NCBI RefSeq assembly: GCF_007991735.1
Contig: NZ_BJYX01000032.1
Span: 1 to 37,950 of the forward strand
Source: Terrabacter aerolatus
GTDB taxonomy: Bacteria > Actinomycetota > Actinomycetes > Actinomycetales > Dermatophilaceae
DNA: 37,950 bases
Reading direction: 5' to 3'
The notes under the pieces were generated by a model, which had not been told where the DNA came from, made no database searches, and saw only the letters and a list, made by a program, of their open reading frames with translations. The position numbers and the translations under genes were made by a program. This document shows, piece after piece, positions 1 through 7,774 of this stretch (positions are counted from its first letter, which is position 1; each line of letters opens with the position of its first letter).

Positions 1-27
1 GGCGGACGGTCGGGACCAGGCGGCGGG

Positions 28-75
28 AGTGCCTCAGGCGGTCAGTGCCTCAAGCGGCCAGTGCCTCAGGCGGTG
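28..75. repeat. three-copy 16-bp tandem repeat
   Basis: Three consecutive 16-bp units begin at 28, 44 and 60, each with the form AGTGCCTCAGGCGG plus two variable bases; the middle unit has one change (CAAGCGG). The repeat lies in non-coding DNA at the window edge, so it may continue to the left. Function unknown. Confidence 0.7.
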
Positions 76-154
76 GATACCACATGAGGCACGCGCAGGC
101 GTCGTTTGCCGGGGGTGAGCACCTTCTTCATATCGCACGGGGTTCCGCCCGGCC

Positions 155-382
155 TCACGGTGTGTTCACGGTGTCGTGGATCCTGTCGAGCGAGAAGCGG
201 AACGGTGAGTTCGCGGCATCGGGAGCCCTCCATCGCGCGTGGGAGTCGTTCGGCACCGTCCTGTGCGCGGTGATGAACCGCTCCCACTGCGACAGCTCGA
301 TGGGGTCGGGCGGCGCAGACGGTGGCCTCGAAGTGATGGCTCCGAAGTCGCCGTCTCTGACTAGCCCGGGACTCCATCCAGC
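155..382 (-). pseudogene. possible remnant of a protein-coding gene
   Basis: On the minus strand a frame stays open for about 75 codons between a TGA at 383-385 and a TGA at 155-157. Its codons are G/C-rich at third positions and the translation looks protein-like, with stretches such as DPIELSQWERFITAHRTVP and SPFRFSLDRIHDTV. It has no ATG, no convincing alternative start and no ribosome binding site. I read it as the C-terminal fragment of a decayed gene of unknown family; chance remains possible. Confidence 0.3.
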
Positions 383-663
383 TCAGGGTGGGCTGTTCGG
401 CATCTGGTGATCTCCCAGTCGTGCCGGTCCCGGGCCTGTAGTCCGCGGCAACAACCCCCAGGAGTGGCGCGGCGAGGCCTTGTGCATCGACGACTCCCTT
501 GGCGGTTCCTTGCACGGATCTTGCGCAAAGCCCGTCAGTTCGACAGGCCGGATCTTGCAGACGGGAGGGCACAGTAGAGATCGAGGGGGAGGAATTCCGG
601 CAGAACCGTGGGGGATGCGGCCGGGATGGGTCGGCCGTGGGGGGCCGGCCTGGGGGGAAGTTG

Positions 664-704
664 CGGGGCGGGTTCTGCCGGGGGAGTCGGCAGAACCCGC
701 CCCG
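664..704. terminator. 17-bp perfect hairpin, possible terminator
   Basis: Arm 664-680 is the exact reverse complement of 688-704, with a 7-nt loop. There is no T-run, as is usual for actinobacterial terminators. It lies 146 nt beyond the 3' end of the minus-strand tRNA and could end that transcript. Ten bases of one arm (CGGCAGAACC) also occur at 598-607, so it might instead be a decayed mobile-element end. Confidence 0.45.
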
Positions 705-849
705 TGCGTGTCCTGGGCGAATCCGCCGCTGGCGGTCGATGCAAACGCGCGCCGGTGGGCGACCCGGTGAAAGTGGTCGTGGGCTCCGGCAGTCGCGCCT
801 CAGGCGAATCTCGAACGTTCGGGCACGGGGCGAATCACGACACAGCGTG

Positions 850-926
850 TGGTGGGGCAGCAGGGGCTTGAACCCTGGACCGACGGATTATGAGTCCGCT
901 GCTCTGACCGGCTGAGCTACTGCCCC
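850..926 (-). tRNA. tRNA with CAT anticodon (Met or lysidine-modified Ile2)
   Basis: The minus strand folds as a complete cloverleaf. The 7-bp acceptor stem starts GGGGCAG (926-920) and pairs with CTGCCCC; the discriminator A is followed by an encoded CCA (850-852). The anticodon stem GCGGA/TCCGT encloses the loop CTCATAA, so the anticodon is CAT. It is not an initiator by its G1-C72 pair. Elongator Met and Ile2 (read after lysidine modification by TilS) cannot be separated by eye. A TAGACT box at 969-964 is a plausible -10 element about 37 nt upstream. Confidence 0.93.
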
Positions 927-1073
927 GGGACCGACGGCGGCGCTGGCCGACGAGGTCGCGTGGAGTCTAGCGAGGCGTCCGCGGTGCTCCAGGGGCGAGG
1001 TGCCCCGAACCGGGACACCGCGCACCCTCTAGGCTCGCCGTGACCGAAGCCCCGATCAGGTGAGGAAGAGCGA

Positions 1074-1436
1074 ATGAGTGACGGCATCCGGGTGGCGGCG
1101 GTCGACGACGTGGAGCCGGGCGAGGCGCTCGTGCTCGACACGGCGCTGACGGCGACGGCGGACGCGATCTCGCTCTTCCGCGACGACGACGGGACGTACT
1201 ACGCCCTCGACGACACGTGTTCGCACGAGGATGCCTCGCTCGCGGAGGGCTGGATCGAGGCCGGCGAGGTCGAGTGCCCGCTGCACGCGACGCGCTTCTG
1301 CCTGGCCGACGGCAGGCCGATGTGCCTGCCCGCCACGAAGCCCGTCCGCACCCATCGGGTCGAGGTCAGGGGCGAGGAGGTCTACCTCTTTCCCGGCGTT
1401 CCGGCTCAGGTCGAAACGGGACAAATCAACTCCTGA
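1074..1436 (+). CDS. Rieske-type [2Fe-2S] ferredoxin
   Basis: This 120-residue protein is the size of a free-standing Rieske ferredoxin, the soluble electron carrier of ring-hydroxylating dioxygenases or the small subunit of nitrite reductase. Both cluster-binding boxes are present: C49-S-H51 (in CSHEDASL) and C68-P-L-H71 (in CPLHATRF), which supply two Cys and two His ligands. A purine-rich GAGGAAGAG precedes the ATG at good spacing. No oxygenase or reductase partner lies beside it, so its redox partner is unknown. It stands alone between the tRNA and DUF3145. Confidence 0.88.
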   Translation: MSDGIRVAAVDDVEPGEALVLDTALTATADAISLFRDDDGTYYALDDTCSHEDASLAEGWIEAGEVECPLHATRFCLADGRPMCLPATKPVRTHRVEVRGEEVYLFPGVPAQVETGQINS

Positions 1437-1477
1437 GACTGCTGGTGCCCGTGTGCCGCATGGTGCACAATGGGCGG

Positions 1478-1495
1478 GTGCTCGCAGGCGAGCAC
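1478..1495 (+). terminator. short hairpin after the Rieske gene
   Basis: GTGCTCG (1478-1484) pairs perfectly with CGAGCAC (1489-1495) across a 4-nt loop, 42 nt after the Rieske stop codon. It could end that transcript or form a leader structure for the next gene. Confidence 0.4.
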
Positions 1496-1582
1496 GCACG
1501 GCCAGCAGTCACCGAGACGGACGACCGGATCACGAAGTAGCAGGCGTTGGGGAAGACGTCCCTGCAACTTCAGGAGGTTCGG

Positions 1583-2098
1583 ATGGCTGTCGCGATGTCG
1601 CGCACCCAGACAGGCGGGGTTCTGTTCATCCACGGAGCCCCGGCCGCGCTGTGCCCGCACATCACGTGGGCGATCGAGGCCGTCCTCGACCAACAGGTGA
1701 CCTTTGACTGGATCGCCCAGCCCGCCGCACCGCGGATGATGCGCACGGAGCTGTCGTGGTCCGGCGCCCCGGGCACCGGGGCCGAGCTCGCCAGCGCCCT
1801 GCGCGGCTGGGACGGTCTGCGCTACGAGGTGACCGAGGACCCGTCGCCGGGGTGCGACGGAGCGCGCTGGTCCTACACCCCGAGGCTCGGCATCCACCAC
1901 ACCATGACGTCTGCGTCGGGTGACGCCGTCGTGCAGGAGGACCGGCTCCGCGAGGCGATGCTGCGCACGCGCGGTGACGTCGAGGCCCTCCAGGACGAGA
2001 TCGACCTGCTCCTCGGCCTCCCGTGGGACGAGGAGCTCGAGGTGTTCCGCTACGCCGGCGACGGCGCCGCGGTCCGGTGGATGCACAAGGTGGGGTGA
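1583..2098 (+). CDS. DUF3145 family protein
   Basis: This 171-residue protein belongs to the actinobacterial DUF3145 family, recognised from the N-terminal region TQTGGVLFIHGAPAALCPH and the overall length. The biochemical function of the family is not known. I chose the ATG at 1583 because AGGAGG at 1572-1577 sits five bases upstream; an in-frame ATG at 1547 lacks such a site. No signal peptide or membrane segment is visible, so it is probably cytosolic. A strong terminator follows at 2147. Confidence 0.85.
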   Translation: MAVAMSRTQTGGVLFIHGAPAALCPHITWAIEAVLDQQVTFDWIAQPAAPRMMRTELSWSGAPGTGAELASALRGWDGLRYEVTEDPSPGCDGARWSYTPRLGIHHTMTSASGDAVVQEDRLREAMLRTRGDVEALQDEIDLLLGLPWDEELEVFRYAGDGAAVRWMHKVG

Positions 2099-2146
2099 CC
2101 CACCACCCGGCTCGGGCGCCGCGACCTCCAGCGCAGCGTCCTCCGT

Positions 2147-2185
2147 GACGAGGGCCCGGGCGGTTCGTGCTCCCGGGCCCTCGTC
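2147..2185 (+). terminator. terminator after DUF3145
   Basis: GACGAGGGCCCGGG (2147-2160) and its exact reverse complement (2172-2185) form a 14-bp stem with an 11-nt loop, 48 nt after the DUF3145 stop codon. Confidence 0.8.
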
Positions 2186-2206
2186 GCGCCTCCACGCGCG
2201 CCCCAC

Positions 2207-2245
2207 CTCCGCTCGCGATCTCCGCTCGCCATCTCCGCTCGCCAT
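2207..2245. repeat. three-copy 13-bp tandem repeat
   Basis: Three 13-bp units of CTCCGCTCGCCAT type start at 2207, 2220 and 2233 (the first reads CGAT at its end), followed by a partial fourth. It lies between the DUF3145 terminator and the next small ORF. Such a repeat could change copy number by slippage. No function is evident. Confidence 0.7.
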
Positions 2246-2351
2246 CTCCGCCGAAAAGCAGTGGGCGACCGCCGACGGCCCGTGTCATCATCGAGCGGGC
2301 GCACCACCCGGTGGCGCCCTCACCGAGACCATCCGCAACGAGGAGCCAGTC

Positions 2352-2477
2352 ATGGCAACGGGACTCACCATGGAAGCGAAGCGCAGCCTGTGCCTCGCCG
2401 ATGTGGCCTACCCGTTTCCAGGGGAGTGCCGCATCCGGCACGACCAGACCCGGCGTCCCCCGCTGCCATCTCGCTGA
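2352..2477 (+). CDS. possible 41-residue leader peptide or small protein
   Basis: An ATG preceded by AACGAGGAG at about 9-nt spacing opens a 41-codon ORF. The peptide starts MATGLTMEAKRS, has two cysteines and ends RRPPLPSR. A strong terminator-like hairpin begins 28 nt after its stop codon (2506-2539), and the HNH-WhiB pair follows. That arrangement is typical of an attenuation leader, but a stand-alone small gene is equally compatible. I recognise no family, and the codon bias is not decisive at this length. Confidence 0.4.
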   Translation: MATGLTMEAKRSLCLADVAYPFPGECRIRHDQTRRPPLPSR

Positions 2478-2505
2478 CGCGAGAGCCTGACCGGCTCCGT
2501 CCTCC

Positions 2506-2539
2506 GAGCCGCCCACCGGGATGACCGGTCGGGCGGCTC
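2506..2539 (+). terminator. terminator or attenuator upstream of the HNH-WhiB pair
   Basis: GAGCCGCCC (2506-2514) pairs with GGGCGGCTC (2531-2539). An inner ACCGG/CCGGT stem makes it nearly continuous over 14 bp with one bulged base, and TTCTC follows. The nearby GAGCC...GGCTC segment (about 2483-2498) could form a competing fold. It either ends the small ORF transcript or attenuates the downstream genes. Confidence 0.7.
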
Positions 2540-2630
2540 TTCTCATGCCGCCCTTCTGAGGCAACCGACGGACACGGACGACCCGACGACCGGACGACGA
2601 CGCGACGACATGGTGGAAGGAGGCCCGGCC

Positions 2631-3137
2631 ATGACCCAGGTCGAGGTGTGGAACGCCGACGAGACCCTGCTGCACCGGGTCTCCGTCCGGCACGCGGTGC
2701 AGATGATCTGGCGCGGGGTCGCCACCCCCGTCGAGGTCCACGCGACCGAGCGGATCGGGCCCTACCGGGTGCCGGTCGTCGTCCGGCTCGTGCGGTACGT
2801 CGAGCAGAAGTGGCTCTACTCGCGGACGCGGGCGACTTACTCCCGCGAGGGTGTGCTGCTCCGCGACCGACACCGCTGCGCCTACTGCGGCCGGTTCACG
2901 GCCACGACGATGGACCACGTCCTGCCGCGCTCCCGCGGCGGCGCCACGGCCTGGGCCAACGCGGTCGCGGCGTGCGAGCCGTGCAACCTCCGCAAGGGTG
3001 ACCGAACGCCCGACGAGGCACGGATGCCGTTGCGCTGGGAGCCGTACGTCCCCACCCGGGTGCAGCTGCACTTCGCCCGAACCACCTCGCCGCACGTCAC
3101 CCACCTCACCGACTCCGGGAAGGAGCCCGCCAGATGA
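2631..3137 (+). CDS. HNH endonuclease family protein
   Basis: This 168-residue protein has a compact HNH nuclease module at about residues 80-122: zinc Cys pairs C83/C86 and C115/C118, the D95-H96 pair in a DHVLPRSRGG motif, N110 and the final N119..K122. HNH nucleases cut DNA with one metal ion. The N-terminal part (VWNADETLLHRVSVRHAV) matches the pattern of the widespread actinobacterial single-domain HNH family, whose substrate is unsettled. AAGGAGG at 2617-2623 fixes the ATG at 2631. The stop codon overlaps the WhiB start as ATGA, so the two are translated together. Confidence 0.85.
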   Translation: MTQVEVWNADETLLHRVSVRHAVQMIWRGVATPVEVHATERIGPYRVPVVVRLVRYVEQKWLYSRTRATYSREGVLLRDRHRCAYCGRFTATTMDHVLPRSRGGATAWANAVAACEPCNLRKGDRTPDEARMPLRWEPYVPTRVQLHFARTTSPHVTHLTDSGKEPAR

Positions 3138-3508
3138 CCAGGAACCGCACGATCGTCCACACCCAGTCCCTCGGACAGGTCGGGCTCCGCGCCGCCGCCG
3201 GGAGCCCCAAAGGCCTCGACGCGTGGATCTTCCGTGCCGCGACCGAGCACCCCTTCGAGCCGGCGGGCGTGGAGCCGAGCTGCGCCTCCCACGATCCCGA
3301 GCTCTTCTGGCCGGCCACCGAGGCCGACGCCGAGCAGGCCCGGACCGTCTGCCGGGCGTGCCCGCTCGTGGAGACCTGCCTCGCCGTGGCCCGGCTGCGG
3401 CTCGAGTGGGGCGTCTGGGGCGGGCAGCTGCTCGCCAAGGGCCGCCCGACGACCGAGCTCCCCGGCAACGTGCGCCCGTCGTCGCACGACACGGCGCGCA
3501 TCGCCTGA
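3134..3508 (+). CDS. WhiB-family iron-sulfur transcription factor
   Basis: This 124-residue Wbl protein has the four cluster-binding cysteines C50, C73, C76 and C82 (C-X22-C-X2-C-X5-C) and the GVWGG turn (93-97), followed by a basic KGRPT segment that may contact DNA. Wbl proteins hold a [4Fe-4S] cluster, sense redox or nitric oxide, and often work by binding the principal sigma factor. The N-terminal extension of about 45 residues is long for the family. Its ATG overlaps the HNH stop codon. Which Wbl subclass it belongs to cannot be decided from sequence alone. Confidence 0.9.
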   Translation: MTRNRTIVHTQSLGQVGLRAAAGSPKGLDAWIFRAATEHPFEPAGVEPSCASHDPELFWPATEADAEQARTVCRACPLVETCLAVARLRLEWGVWGGQLLAKGRPTTELPGNVRPSSHDTARIA

Positions 3509-3520
3509 CACACCGAGGAC

Positions 3521-3567
3521 GTATGCCGGGTGGCTGGCTCCCAGCGGACCTGCGCCACCCGGCATAC
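3521..3567 (+). terminator. terminator after the HNH-WhiB pair
   Basis: GTATGCCGGGTGGC (3521-3534) pairs exactly with 3554-3567, a 14-bp stem with a 19-nt loop beginning 12 nt after the WhiB stop codon. Both arms end in the recurrent GTATGCC heptamer. Confidence 0.75.
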
Positions 3568-3627
3568 GCCTGCAGCACCACTCGACGACCATGGGGCGAC
3601 CGCCCGGATCACGAAAGGATGACCGCC

Positions 3628-4836
3628 ATGACCACCTTCCCTGTCGCGCTCCCGGGCGCGCAGGCCTCCACGCTGATGTGGGCCGACCCCGACGACGTCG
3701 AGACGGCCGCGCTCGACCAGCTGCGCAACATCAGCCGGCTGCCGTGGGTCCACGGCCTGCGCGTCATGCCGGACGTCCACCTCGGCAAGGGCGCGACCGT
3801 GGGCTCCGTCATCGCCATGCGCGACGCCGTGTCGCCCGCCGCCGTCGGCGTCGACATCGGCTGCGGGATGACCGGCGTGCGGACCAACCTCACGACGGCA
3901 GACCTGCCCGACGACCTCGGTCCGCTGCGCTCGGCGATCGAGTCGGTCCTGCCCGTCGGCTGGAACTCCAACGACGGCAGCGCGCCCGTGCTGGCGCGCG
4001 ACGCCGGTCTCGCCGGTCGCTTCGACACGCTCATGGGGCGGTTCGTGGAGCTGCGTGCGCCGAAGATCTCGGACCGGGTGAATCGCGCTGCGGCGCAGTG
4101 TGGGTCGCTGGGCAGTGGCAACCACTTCTGGGAGCTGTGCGAGGCCGACGACGGCCGGCTGTGGCTCATGCTGCACTCGGGCTCGCGCAACATCGGCAAG
4201 GAGCTCGCAGAGCGGCACATCGCGACGGCCAAGACGCTCGAGCACAACCTCGGCCTGCCCGACCGCGATCTCGCGGTGTTCCTCGCCGGGACAGGTGAGA
4301 TGGCGGCCTACCTCCACGACCTCTACTGGGCCCAGGAGTACGCCCTGCTCAACCGCGAGGTGATGATGGCGACGACGCGCGAGGTCGTCACGCGTCACTT
4401 CCCGCACGTCGTCTTCGACGAGCCGGTGCGCTGCCACCACAACTACGTCTCGGAGGAGACCTACGACGGCGTGGACGTGGTCGTGACGCGCAAGGGCGCC
4501 ATCCGGGCCGGGGTCGGCGACCTCGGCCTCATCCCGGGATCCATGGGTACGGGCTCCTACGTCGTCCGTGGCCTGGGCAAGGAGGCGTCCTTCAACTCCG
4601 CGAGCCACGGTGCCGGTCGCCGGATGTCGCGCAACGCTGCGAAGCGCCGGTTCACGGTCGAGGACCTCCGGGCCCAGACCGCAGGAATCGAGTGCCGCAA
4701 GGACGCCGGCGTCATCGACGAGATCCCTTCGGCCTACAAGGATCTCGAGTCGGTGATCGCGGCGCAGACGACGGGACCGAGCCCCCTCGTCGAGGTCGTC
4801 GCCCGGCTCAACACGCTTCTCTGCGTGAAGGGATGA
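3628..4836 (+). CDS. rtcB: RtcB-family RNA ligase
   Basis: RtcB joins 2',3'-cyclic phosphate (3'-phosphate) and 5'-OH RNA ends using GTP and Mn2+, in tRNA or rRNA repair. At 402 residues it has the bacterial length. Visible hallmarks are the metal-site motif GVDIGCGM with Cys79, GSGNHFWE, HSGSRNIG, the HHNY histidines and SHGAGRRMSR, which carries the histidine that is guanylylated. GAAAGGA at 3613-3619 favours ATG 3628 over ATG 3619. No RtcA or archease gene is adjacent. The HNH-WhiB pair precedes it but is separated by a terminator, so co-transcription is doubtful. Confidence 0.95.
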   Translation: MTTFPVALPGAQASTLMWADPDDVETAALDQLRNISRLPWVHGLRVMPDVHLGKGATVGSVIAMRDAVSPAAVGVDIGCGMTGVRTNLTTADLPDDLGPLRSAIESVLPVGWNSNDGSAPVLARDAGLAGRFDTLMGRFVELRAPKISDRVNRAAAQCGSLGSGNHFWELCEADDGRLWLMLHSGSRNIGKELAERHIATAKTLEHNLGLPDRDLAVFLAGTGEMAAYLHDLYWAQEYALLNREVMMATTREVVTRHFPHVVFDEPVRCHHNYVSEETYDGVDVVVTRKGAIRAGVGDLGLIPGSMGTGSYVVRGLGKEASFNSASHGAGRRMSRNAAKRRFTVEDLRAQTAGIECRKDAGVIDEIPSAYKDLESVIAAQTTGPSPLVEVVARLNTLLCVKG

Positions 4837-4871
4837 CGGTGCTTCGCACCGAGGAGATCCGTTGCACCGCA

Positions 4872-4903
4872 AGGCCCCTCGACCAACGATGGTCGAGGGG
4901 CCT
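4872..4903. terminator. bidirectional terminator between rtcB and fabF
   Basis: AGGCCCCTCGACCA (4872-4885) and its exact reverse complement (4890-4903) form a 14-bp stem with an ACGA loop. It lies between the convergent rtcB and fabF genes and can serve both. Confidence 0.9.
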
Positions 4904-4932
4904 CTGCGTCGGCGCCGGTGGTGGGGTGCGAC

Positions 4933-6183
4933 TCAGATGCTGCGGACGGCCAGGGCGACGTTGTGCCCACCGAAGCCGAAGGAGTTGTTGAGGGCAGCGA
5001 TGTCGCCGTCGGGGAGCTTCTGGTGCTCGCCGGTCACGACGTTGAGGTGGATCTCGGGGTCCTGGTCGTCGAGGTTGATCGTCGCGGGCACGAGGCGGTT
5101 GTAGATCGACTGGATCGTGATGACGGCCTCGAGCGCGCCCGCCGCACCGAGGAGGTGGCCGGTCATGGACTTCGTCGCCGTCACCGTCAGGTCGTCGGTG
5201 TGGTCGCCGAAGGCGCGCTTGATCGCGTTGTACTCCGCCACGTCGCCCACCGGGGTCGAGGTGGCGTGGGCGTTGATGTGGATGATGTCGGTGGGCGACA
5301 GGTCGGCCCGCTCGACGGCATACAGCATCGCCCGGGACGCGCCGGAGCCGTTGGGCTCGGGCGCCGTGATGTGGTGCGCGTCGGCCGACATGCCGACGCT
5401 CGCCAGCTCGGCGTAGATGCGGGCCCCGCGGGCGCGGGCGTGCTCCTCCGACTCGAGCACGATGACCGCAGCACCCTCGCCGAGGACGAAGCCGTCACGG
5501 CCGGTGTCATAGGGACGCGACGCCTTCTCCGGCTCGTCGTTGCGGGTCGACAGCGCCTGCATCGCGGCGAAACCGGCGATCGGCAGCGGGTGGACCGCAG
5601 CCTCGGTGCCGCCGGCCACGACGACGTCGGCGCGCCCGGTGCGGATCATGTCGATGGCGTAGCCCATGCTCTCGGCACCCGAGGCGCAGGCGCTGACCGT
5701 GGTGTGGGCGCCCGCGCGGGCCCCGAGGTCGAGCGAGACCGCGGCCGCCGGTCCGTTGGGCATGAGCATCGGGACGGCGAGCGGGTAGACCCGGCGCGGG
5801 CCCTTCTCGCGCAGGTTGTCCCACTGGTCGAGGAGCGTCCAGACGCCGCCGATGCCGGAGCCGATGGCCGCGCCGAGGCGCTCCGGGTCGACCTCGGGCT
5901 TGCCCGCGTCGGCCCAGGCCTCGCGGGCGGCGATGAGGGCGTACTGGCTCGACGGGTCGAGGCGGCGGGTCTCGACCTTGGTCAGGACGTCGCCGGGCGG
6001 GGTGTGGATCGTCGCGGCGAAGGTCACGGGGAGCTCGTACTTGGCGACCCAGTCGAACTCCATCGGGCGGGCGCCGGACCGGCCGGCGAGCAGGGCCTCC
6101 CACGTCTCCGTGGCGGTTCCGCCCAGGGGCGTGGTGGCGCCGAGACCGGTGACCACGACGCGTCGGTCGCGATTGGACGTCAT
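4933..6183 (-). CDS. fabF: beta-ketoacyl-ACP synthase II
   Basis: FabF elongates acyl-ACP by decarboxylative condensation with malonyl-ACP in type II fatty-acid synthesis in the cytosol. The 416-residue protein has the full thiolase-fold active site: nucleophile C166 in VSACASGAESM, H306 in NAHATSTPVGD, K338 and H343 in KSMTGHLLGAAG, and the glycine-rich NNSFGFGGHN near the C-terminus. AGAGGAG precedes the ATG by nine bases. It is the last gene of the fabD-fabH-acpP-fabF operon. Confidence 0.96.
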   Translation of the reverse strand: MTSNRDRRVVVTGLGATTPLGGTATETWEALLAGRSGARPMEFDWVAKYELPVTFAATIHTPPGDVLTKVETRRLDPSSQYALIAAREAWADAGKPEVDPERLGAAIGSGIGGVWTLLDQWDNLREKGPRRVYPLAVPMLMPNGPAAAVSLDLGARAGAHTTVSACASGAESMGYAIDMIRTGRADVVVAGGTEAAVHPLPIAGFAAMQALSTRNDEPEKASRPYDTGRDGFVLGEGAAVIVLESEEHARARGARIYAELASVGMSADAHHITAPEPNGSGASRAMLYAVERADLSPTDIIHINAHATSTPVGDVAEYNAIKRAFGDHTDDLTVTATKSMTGHLLGAAGALEAVITIQSIYNRLVPATINLDDQDPEIHLNVVTGEHQKLPDGDIAALNNSFGFGGHNVALAVRSI

Positions 6184-6304
6184 GGTGACGTGCTCCTCTG
6201 AGTCGAGTGGGGTGAGGTCGTGCGAGGGGTGGAGCTGGTGTGCGGGTGGAACGGGTGGTGCGGCTCGGTCGGCGCCCGGACGGGCCGGGCGCCGACCGGG
6301 TGGG

Positions 6305-6553
6305 TCAGGACTGCGCGCCGGCGATGAAGGTGACGGCGTCGCGGACGGTCTTGAGGTTCTTGACCTCGCTGTCCGGGATGCGCACGCCGAACTTCTCCTC
6401 GGCGTTGACGACGATCGTCATCATCGAGAGGGAGTCGATGTCGAGGTCCTCGGTGAAGGACTTGTCCATCTCGACGGACGCGGTGTCGAGACCGGTCTCC
6501 TCGTTGACGATCTCGGCAAGACCCTCGAGGATCTCCTGCTCGGACTGAGCCAT
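6305..6553 (-). CDS. acpP: acyl carrier protein
   Basis: This 82-residue acidic four-helix protein carries growing acyl chains on a 4'-phosphopantetheine arm attached to S41 in the motif DLDIDSLSMM. AAGGAG stands just upstream of the ATG. Its place between fabH and fabF is the conserved order of the actinobacterial type II synthase operon. It is probably strongly translated and shared by all the enzymes of this cluster. Confidence 0.97.
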   Translation of the reverse strand: MAQSEQEILEGLAEIVNEETGLDTASVEMDKSFTEDLDIDSLSMMTIVVNAEEKFGVRIPDSEVKNLKTVRDAVTFIAGAQS

Positions 6554-6566
6554 CTGTCTGCTCCTT

Positions 6567-6584
6567 GTTCGGTTCGGTTCGGTT
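6567..6584. repeat. short GGTTC microsatellite upstream of acpP
   Basis: Pentamer GGTTC repeats (about three and a half units) lie directly upstream of the acpP ribosome binding site. Slippage could alter spacing in the fabH-acpP intergenic region; no function is shown. Confidence 0.45.
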
Positions 6585-6718
6585 GGCGGTTCGTGCTCTG
6601 GGTGGTGCTGGGGTGTTGCCGGGGTGTTGCGGGGCCGGCATCCGCTCTGGATGACGTCCCTGGCCCGAATGACCCGTCGGGACCGGCGGGAGTGTGGGAC
6701 TGCCCGGGACGAGCCTGC

Positions 6719-7774
6719 TCAGGGCAGCACGACGACCTGCGCGGCATACACCAGGCCGGCACCGAAGCCGATCTGGAGTGCGAGGCCGCCGCTGGGGATC
6801 TCCCCCTCGGCGAGCATGCGCGTCGTCGCGATGGGGATGGAGGCGGCTGAGGTGTTGGCGGTCGTGACGATGTCGCGGGCCACGGGGATGTCGGCCGGCA
6901 GCTTGAGCTGCTTGACCATCGCGTCGATGATGCGGATGTTCGCCTGGTGGGGGATGAAGGCGTCGAGGTCGTCGGCCTTGATGCCGGCCTTGTCGATGGC
7001 CTGCTGCGCCACGGGGGCCATGCCCCAGACGGCCCAACGGAAGACCGTCTGGCCGGCCATGCCGATGGCGGGCCACACGTTCTTGTCGGCCTGCGCGGTC
7101 TGCCACGACTCGCGCACGTCGGTCCAGGCCTGCTTCTGCGTGATGGCGTCGCGCTGCGTGCCGTCCGAGCCCCACACGGTCGGGCCGATGCCCGGGGTGT
7201 CGCTCGGGCCGACGATGCAGGCGCCCGCGCCGTCGCCGAAGATGAACGCGCTGCCACGGTCGTAGGGGTCGGTGAAGTCGCTGAGCTTCTCGACGCCGAC
7301 GACGAGGACGTAGTCGGCCGAGCCGCCCTTGACCATGTCGCTGGCCATCGCCACGCCGTAGCAGTAGCCGGCGCACGCGGCCGAGATGTCGAGGGCCGGT
7401 GCCGTCGACCCGAGGCGCGAGGCGAGCTCCGGCGCGGCGGCGGGGGTCTGGTACGGGTGCGTCACCGTGGCGACGAGGACGAAGCCGATCTGCTCCGGCG
7501 CGATGCCGGCGTGCTCGAGGGCCTGCCGGGAGGCCGCCTCGGCCATGTCGATGACGCTCTCGTCGGGGGCGGCGAAGTGGCGGCTGATGATGCCGGACCG
7601 CTCGCGGATCCACTCGTCGCTCGAGTCGATCTTGTCGACGATCTCGGAGTTCATGACGACGCGGGCCGGGCGGTAGGCACCGACGCCGAGGATCCGCGAG
7701 TGGCGTGCGGCGCCGGAATCGACGAGGGTGCCGGTGCCCTTGGGCGTCGGCGCGGTGGCGCTGGGGGATGTCAC
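6719..7774 (-). CDS. fabH: beta-ketoacyl-ACP synthase III
   Basis: FabH starts fatty-acid synthesis by condensing an acyl-CoA primer with malonyl-ACP. In actinobacteria the primers are often branched. The catalytic triad is visible: C134 in DISAACAGYCYG, H276 in FIPHQANIRI and N308 in TTANTSAAS. At 351 residues it is slightly longer than usual because of a Ser/Thr/Pro-rich N-terminal tail of about 25 residues before the SRILGVGAYRP core. The start is GTG at 7774 with a GAGAAGG site upstream; a later start would remove much of the tail. Confidence 0.95.
   Translation of the reverse strand: MTSPSATAPTPKGTGTLVDSGAARHSRILGVGAYRPARVVMNSEIVDKIDSSDEWIRERSGIISRHFAAPDESVIDMAEAASRQALEHAGIAPEQIGFVLVATVTHPYQTPAAAPELASRLGSTAPALDISAACAGYCYGVAMASDMVKGGSADYVLVVGVEKLSDFTDPYDRGSAFIFGDGAGACIVGPSDTPGIGPTVWGSDGTQRDAITQKQAWTDVRESWQTAQADKNVWPAIGMAGQTVFRWAVWGMAPVAQQAIDKAGIKADDLDAFIPHQANIRIIDAMVKQLKLPADIPVARDIVTTANTSAASIPIATTRMLAEGEIPSGGLALQIGFGAGLVYAAQVVVLP

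Larger units (their letters stand above)
1..849. other. gene-poor segment next to a tRNA 3' end
   Basis: I see no intact gene here. The stretch holds a 16-bp tandem repeat (28-75), a short minus-strand reading frame that looks like a remnant (155-382) and a long perfect hairpin (664-704). The longer open frames on both strands have arginine/proline-rich or otherwise random-looking translations and no ribosome binding site, and one runs through the tRNA antisense. The tRNA 3' end faces this segment, so decayed integrated DNA is possible, but I found no integrase and no duplicate of the tRNA end. Confidence 0.5.

Noticed and set aside
66-572. 168-codon minus-strand open frame
   Set aside because: No family resemblance and no ribosome site; the overlapping frame at 155-382 has better codon use and is reported as a remnant instead.
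1662-3581. Very long minus-strand open frame (639 codons)
   Set aside because: It is antisense to DUF3145, HNH and WhiB, with an Arg/Pro/Gly-rich translation typical of G+C-rich shadow frames.
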